Positions 62,804 through 64,000 of a stretch of DNA of 64,000 nt are shown here, in pieces. The translations under genes were made by a program, and so were the position numbers. Positions within the stretch are counted from its first letter, which is position 1, and each line of letters begins with the position of its first letter. The notes beneath the pieces were generated by a model. The model was not told the origin of the DNA. It made no database searches and saw only the letters and a program-made list of their open reading frames with translations. Source of the stretch: an uncultured Acetatifactor sp. GTDB taxonomy: Bacteria; Bacillota; Clostridia; Lachnospirales; Lachnospiraceae. Location of the stretch: positions 1-64,000 of the forward strand of contig CAJTMX010000021.1 in the NCBI GenBank assembly GCA_910577235.1, given 5' to 3'.

Positions 62804-62832
62804 ATTATAGAGATTCCCCAAACATAAATCAA
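62804..62832 (-). promoter_or_regulatory. Sigma-A-type promoter of ftsH
   Basis: Minus strand: TTGATT (62827-62832), 17 bases, perfect TATAAT (62804-62809), ~70 bases before the ftsH ATG. Confidence 0.72.
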
Positions 62833-62876
62833 TAGTCGAACTCTAAAAGATTTATAAAGATTTCCAGCAAACATAA

Positions 62877-62906
62877 GGGCAGCAGAGCCTTTAAACTCCG
62901 CTGCCC
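62877..62906 (-). terminator. Terminator of the solute-binding remnant
   Basis: GGGCAGC / GCTGCCC, extended by partial pairing of AGAG/CTCC, starts right after the stop codon (62908-62910) of the remnant gene. It has no strong T run on the minus strand. Confidence 0.5.
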
Positions 62907-62907
62907 T

Positions 62908-63019
62908 ACCGTTTTTCATTTAAATATACCTGCACCCTGTTCTGGATGATCCGGGCCGTCTGCCTCACGTCTTTATCCCCGGCAAAGTAGGCGGCCTCCT
63001 CCCGGACGATGGCTATTTG
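62908..63019 (-). pseudogene. C-terminal remnant of a solute-binding protein
   Basis: The minus strand encodes about 36 residues, IAIVREEAAYFAGDKDV then RQTARIIQNRVQVYLNEK, ending in TAG. They match the C-termini of the protein at 46956-49298 (EEAQAYMEGDK..INRRVQVYINE) and of the one at 63439-64000 (EEVGMYFSGDA..IQNRVGLYLEE). Nothing upstream continues the frame; the small secreted gene is there instead, so most of the gene was lost by deletion. Copy H of the mobile element then entered at this junction. Confidence 0.75.
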
Positions 63020-63071
63020 TAGGCGATTGCAAATCGCCTTTCACTTGCGGAGAAAGTTTCACAAACGTCTG
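63020..63071. mobile_element. Miniature copy H (52 bp) with 12-bp target duplication
   Basis: The left end TAGGCGATTGCAAATCGCC and the right end, inverted, CAGACGTTTGTGAAACT, are degenerate family ends. It is flanked by a perfect 12-bp repeat GATGGCTATTTG at 63008-63019 and 63072-63083. The right copy contains the stop codon of the small secreted gene (63077-63079). This is the shortest copy seen; little more than the two ends remain. Confidence 0.7.
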
Positions 63072-63076
63072 GATGG

Positions 63077-63391
63077 CTATTTGCGTATATGCGTATATAT
63101 CTCTGTAAAATCTCCATGGGGATCTGAAGAATAGTAGCAATTTGCAGTCTGACAATGGCTTATATCAAAAACATCGTAAACCAGGCGATGAATCTCACAA
63201 TTCGTATGTTCCGCACATGCCATAACAAATTGTGTCAGCAACAATTTGTCAGCCGTATACCGTTCTACCCGCGTCCCACAAAAAGGACATGCCTCATAGT
63301 TTACCGCCGCCTCCACAGAATGAATACTTTGCAGGCCAAGGCCTAAACACAAGCCAACCGCTAACACTACCCTTTTCACAGCCTTACTCAT
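63077..63391 (-). CDS. Small Cys-rich secreted protein
   Basis: 104 residues. A signal peptide (KAVKRVVLAVGLCLGLGLQS, predicted cut after VEA at ~28) precedes a ~76-residue domain with CPFCG (35-39) and further Cys at 59, 65, 80 and 85, plus His at 62, 68 and 79. This spacing suggests a metal site or disulfides. I do not recognise the family. The start has GAGGAGG upstream. The stop codon lies in the target duplication of copy H, so the C-terminus is native up to it. Confidence 0.7.
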   Translation of the reverse strand: MSKAVKRVVLAVGLCLGLGLQSIHSVEAAVNYEACPFCGTRVERYTADKLLLTQFVMACAEHTNCEIHRLVYDVFDISHCQTANCYYSSDPHGDFTEIYTHIRK

Positions 63392-63438
63392 CCCAAATTT
63401 CCTCCTCGTATTTTGTTTTCAGCTATAGTTATATATCT

Positions 63439-64000
63439 TTACAATTCCTCCAGATATAAGCCGACTCTGTTTTGAATCTTCTCCACCGTCTCCTCAAGCG
63501 TCGCATCCCCCGAAAAATACATTCCCACTTCTTCATGGAGAATCAGGCGTATCGGACTGCTGCCGCTTATTAGGGCAGAATCCCGGTAGACTGCTCGGTC
63601 TATCAGGCTGCGCATTATGCCAAGATCTTCCTGCGTCGGCTCGCCATATCCCGTCTGATAGTTAAATTCCGTATCCGTTCCATTATAAGAGGACGAGAAA
63701 AATCGTTCCAGACTATCCTTCCTCACCGGAAATTCCCAGTCGATACTGTCCTGCATATCACGGGAGAGCAGATATGCCAGAAAATCCCATGCGCCCTCCT
63801 TATTTTCCGAGGCGCTGTTCATAACAAATACATCTGTTGGATAGAATTGATTCTCCGCCCCGTTCCAGCCCGGATTCCCCAGCCACAACGCGTTTCTGTT
63901 CTTATAGGCCAGAAACATGTTCGTACTGTTAATATGTGCCCGAATCAAGATCTCATCTTCTGTTCCCTCCGATTCCCACTGCGCGCACCCCTCAAGAACC
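63439..64000 (-). CDS. Extracellular solute-binding protein, C-terminal part (runs off the window)
   Basis: The minus-strand frame is open from the right edge to a stop at 63439, so about 187 residues are visible and the N-terminus lies beyond 64000. INSTNMFLAYKNRN, FVMNSASENKEGAWDFLAYLLS and the ending EEVGMYFSGDATLEETVEKI are the typical C-terminal lobe of family 1 binding proteins. It is paralogous to the proteins at 46956-49298 and the remnant at 62908-63019. The TTG at 63948 is an internal Leu codon, not a start. Confidence 0.8.
   Translation of the reverse strand, partial: VLEGCAQWESEGTEDEILIRAHINSTNMFLAYKNRNALWLGNPGWNGAENQFYPTDVFVMNSASENKEGAWDFLAYLLSRDMQDSIDWEFPVRKDSLERFFSSSYNGTDTEFNYQTGYGEPTQEDLGIMRSLIDRAVYRDSALISGSSPIRLILHEEVGMYFSGDATLEETVEKIQNRVGLYLEEL

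Noticed and set aside
1..64000. tRNA, rRNA, riboswitch or CRISPR features
   Set aside because: No cloverleaf, rRNA-like stretch, known riboswitch core or spaced repeat array was recognised by eye; a covariance-model scan would be decisive.

Overview
The window reads as chromosome of a motile, piliated, probably spore-lineage Clostridia, most likely Lachnospiraceae. This rests on gene content: a monoderm Tad/Flp pilus locus with DUF5702 and FHA partners but no secretin, flagellin with FliS, a BofA-like protein, a WhiA/RapZ/HprK/Crh-type set, a Bce-type two-component/ABC module, DUF4358, DUF4173 and DUF6240 proteins, strong AGGAGG ribosome sites, and GTG/TTG starts. The assignment is inference; no rRNA or tRNA gene was seen.

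Layout. 1-3.7 kb (minus strand): a small AT-rich immunity-like gene, an orphan fumarase alpha subunit, a HIT protein, a flavodoxin-SCP2 fusion and a rhomboid protease. 3.8-13.9 kb: the Tad pilus locus, transcribed leftward from a clear sigma-A promoter at 13984-14012 in the order tadZ, tadA, tadB, tadC, (insertion cluster), flp, DUF5702, TadE-like, prepilin peptidase, TadE-like, FHA protein. 14-19.5 kb: bofA, DUF2508, fliS, flagellin and a large DUF6240 protein with a possible FliK-like end. 19.5-29.8 kb: glycogen branching enzyme, a TPR protein with thirteen 12-residue acidic repeats and an AAA-like end, rsmA, a HAD phosphatase, and a DHHW/MBOAT pair for acylating an exported polymer, with a DUF4358 lipoprotein. 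30-36 kb: an ABC-F protein, DUF4173, an HTH/DUF2975 pair and a GT39-like glycosyltransferase. 36.3-41.3 kb: bceRSAB-like antimicrobial-peptide sensing and efflux. 41.4-46.7 kb: hflK, hflC, a MATE transporter, a GNAT protein and a cyclophilin. 47-58.6 kb: a large solute-binding lipoprotein, fba, a lipid kinase, then hprK, ROK kinase, murB, rapZ, whiA and a Crh-like HPr, preceded by a GH5 cellulase. 58.7-64 kb: uvrC and ftsH, then a decayed region with a solute-binding-protein remnant, a small Cys-rich secreted protein and a further solute-binding protein cut by the window edge.

The least expected signal is not a gene. It is a family of short non-coding elements with ends related to TAGACAATTGCGAAACTC / AGGCAATTGCSAAACT. 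At least three copies (52, 142 and 243 bp) are flanked by perfect 11-12 bp direct repeats, and five more decayed or partial copies are visible. They sit in intergenic gaps: stacked inside the Tad operon, in the leader of bceA, after rsmA, before the GT39 gene, and on the stop codon of the small secreted gene. The family behaves like a miniature inverted-repeat transposable element, and the larger copies would fold into long hairpin RNAs.

Other points of interest are: an HPr paralogue with Glu at position 15 (Crh-like) in the whiA operon; a RapZ whose P-loop Ser/Thr is Arg; a TadZ without its P-loop Lys; a TadC carrying an extra extracytoplasmic Ig-like segment; and shared prepilin-peptidase sites across the Tad locus.
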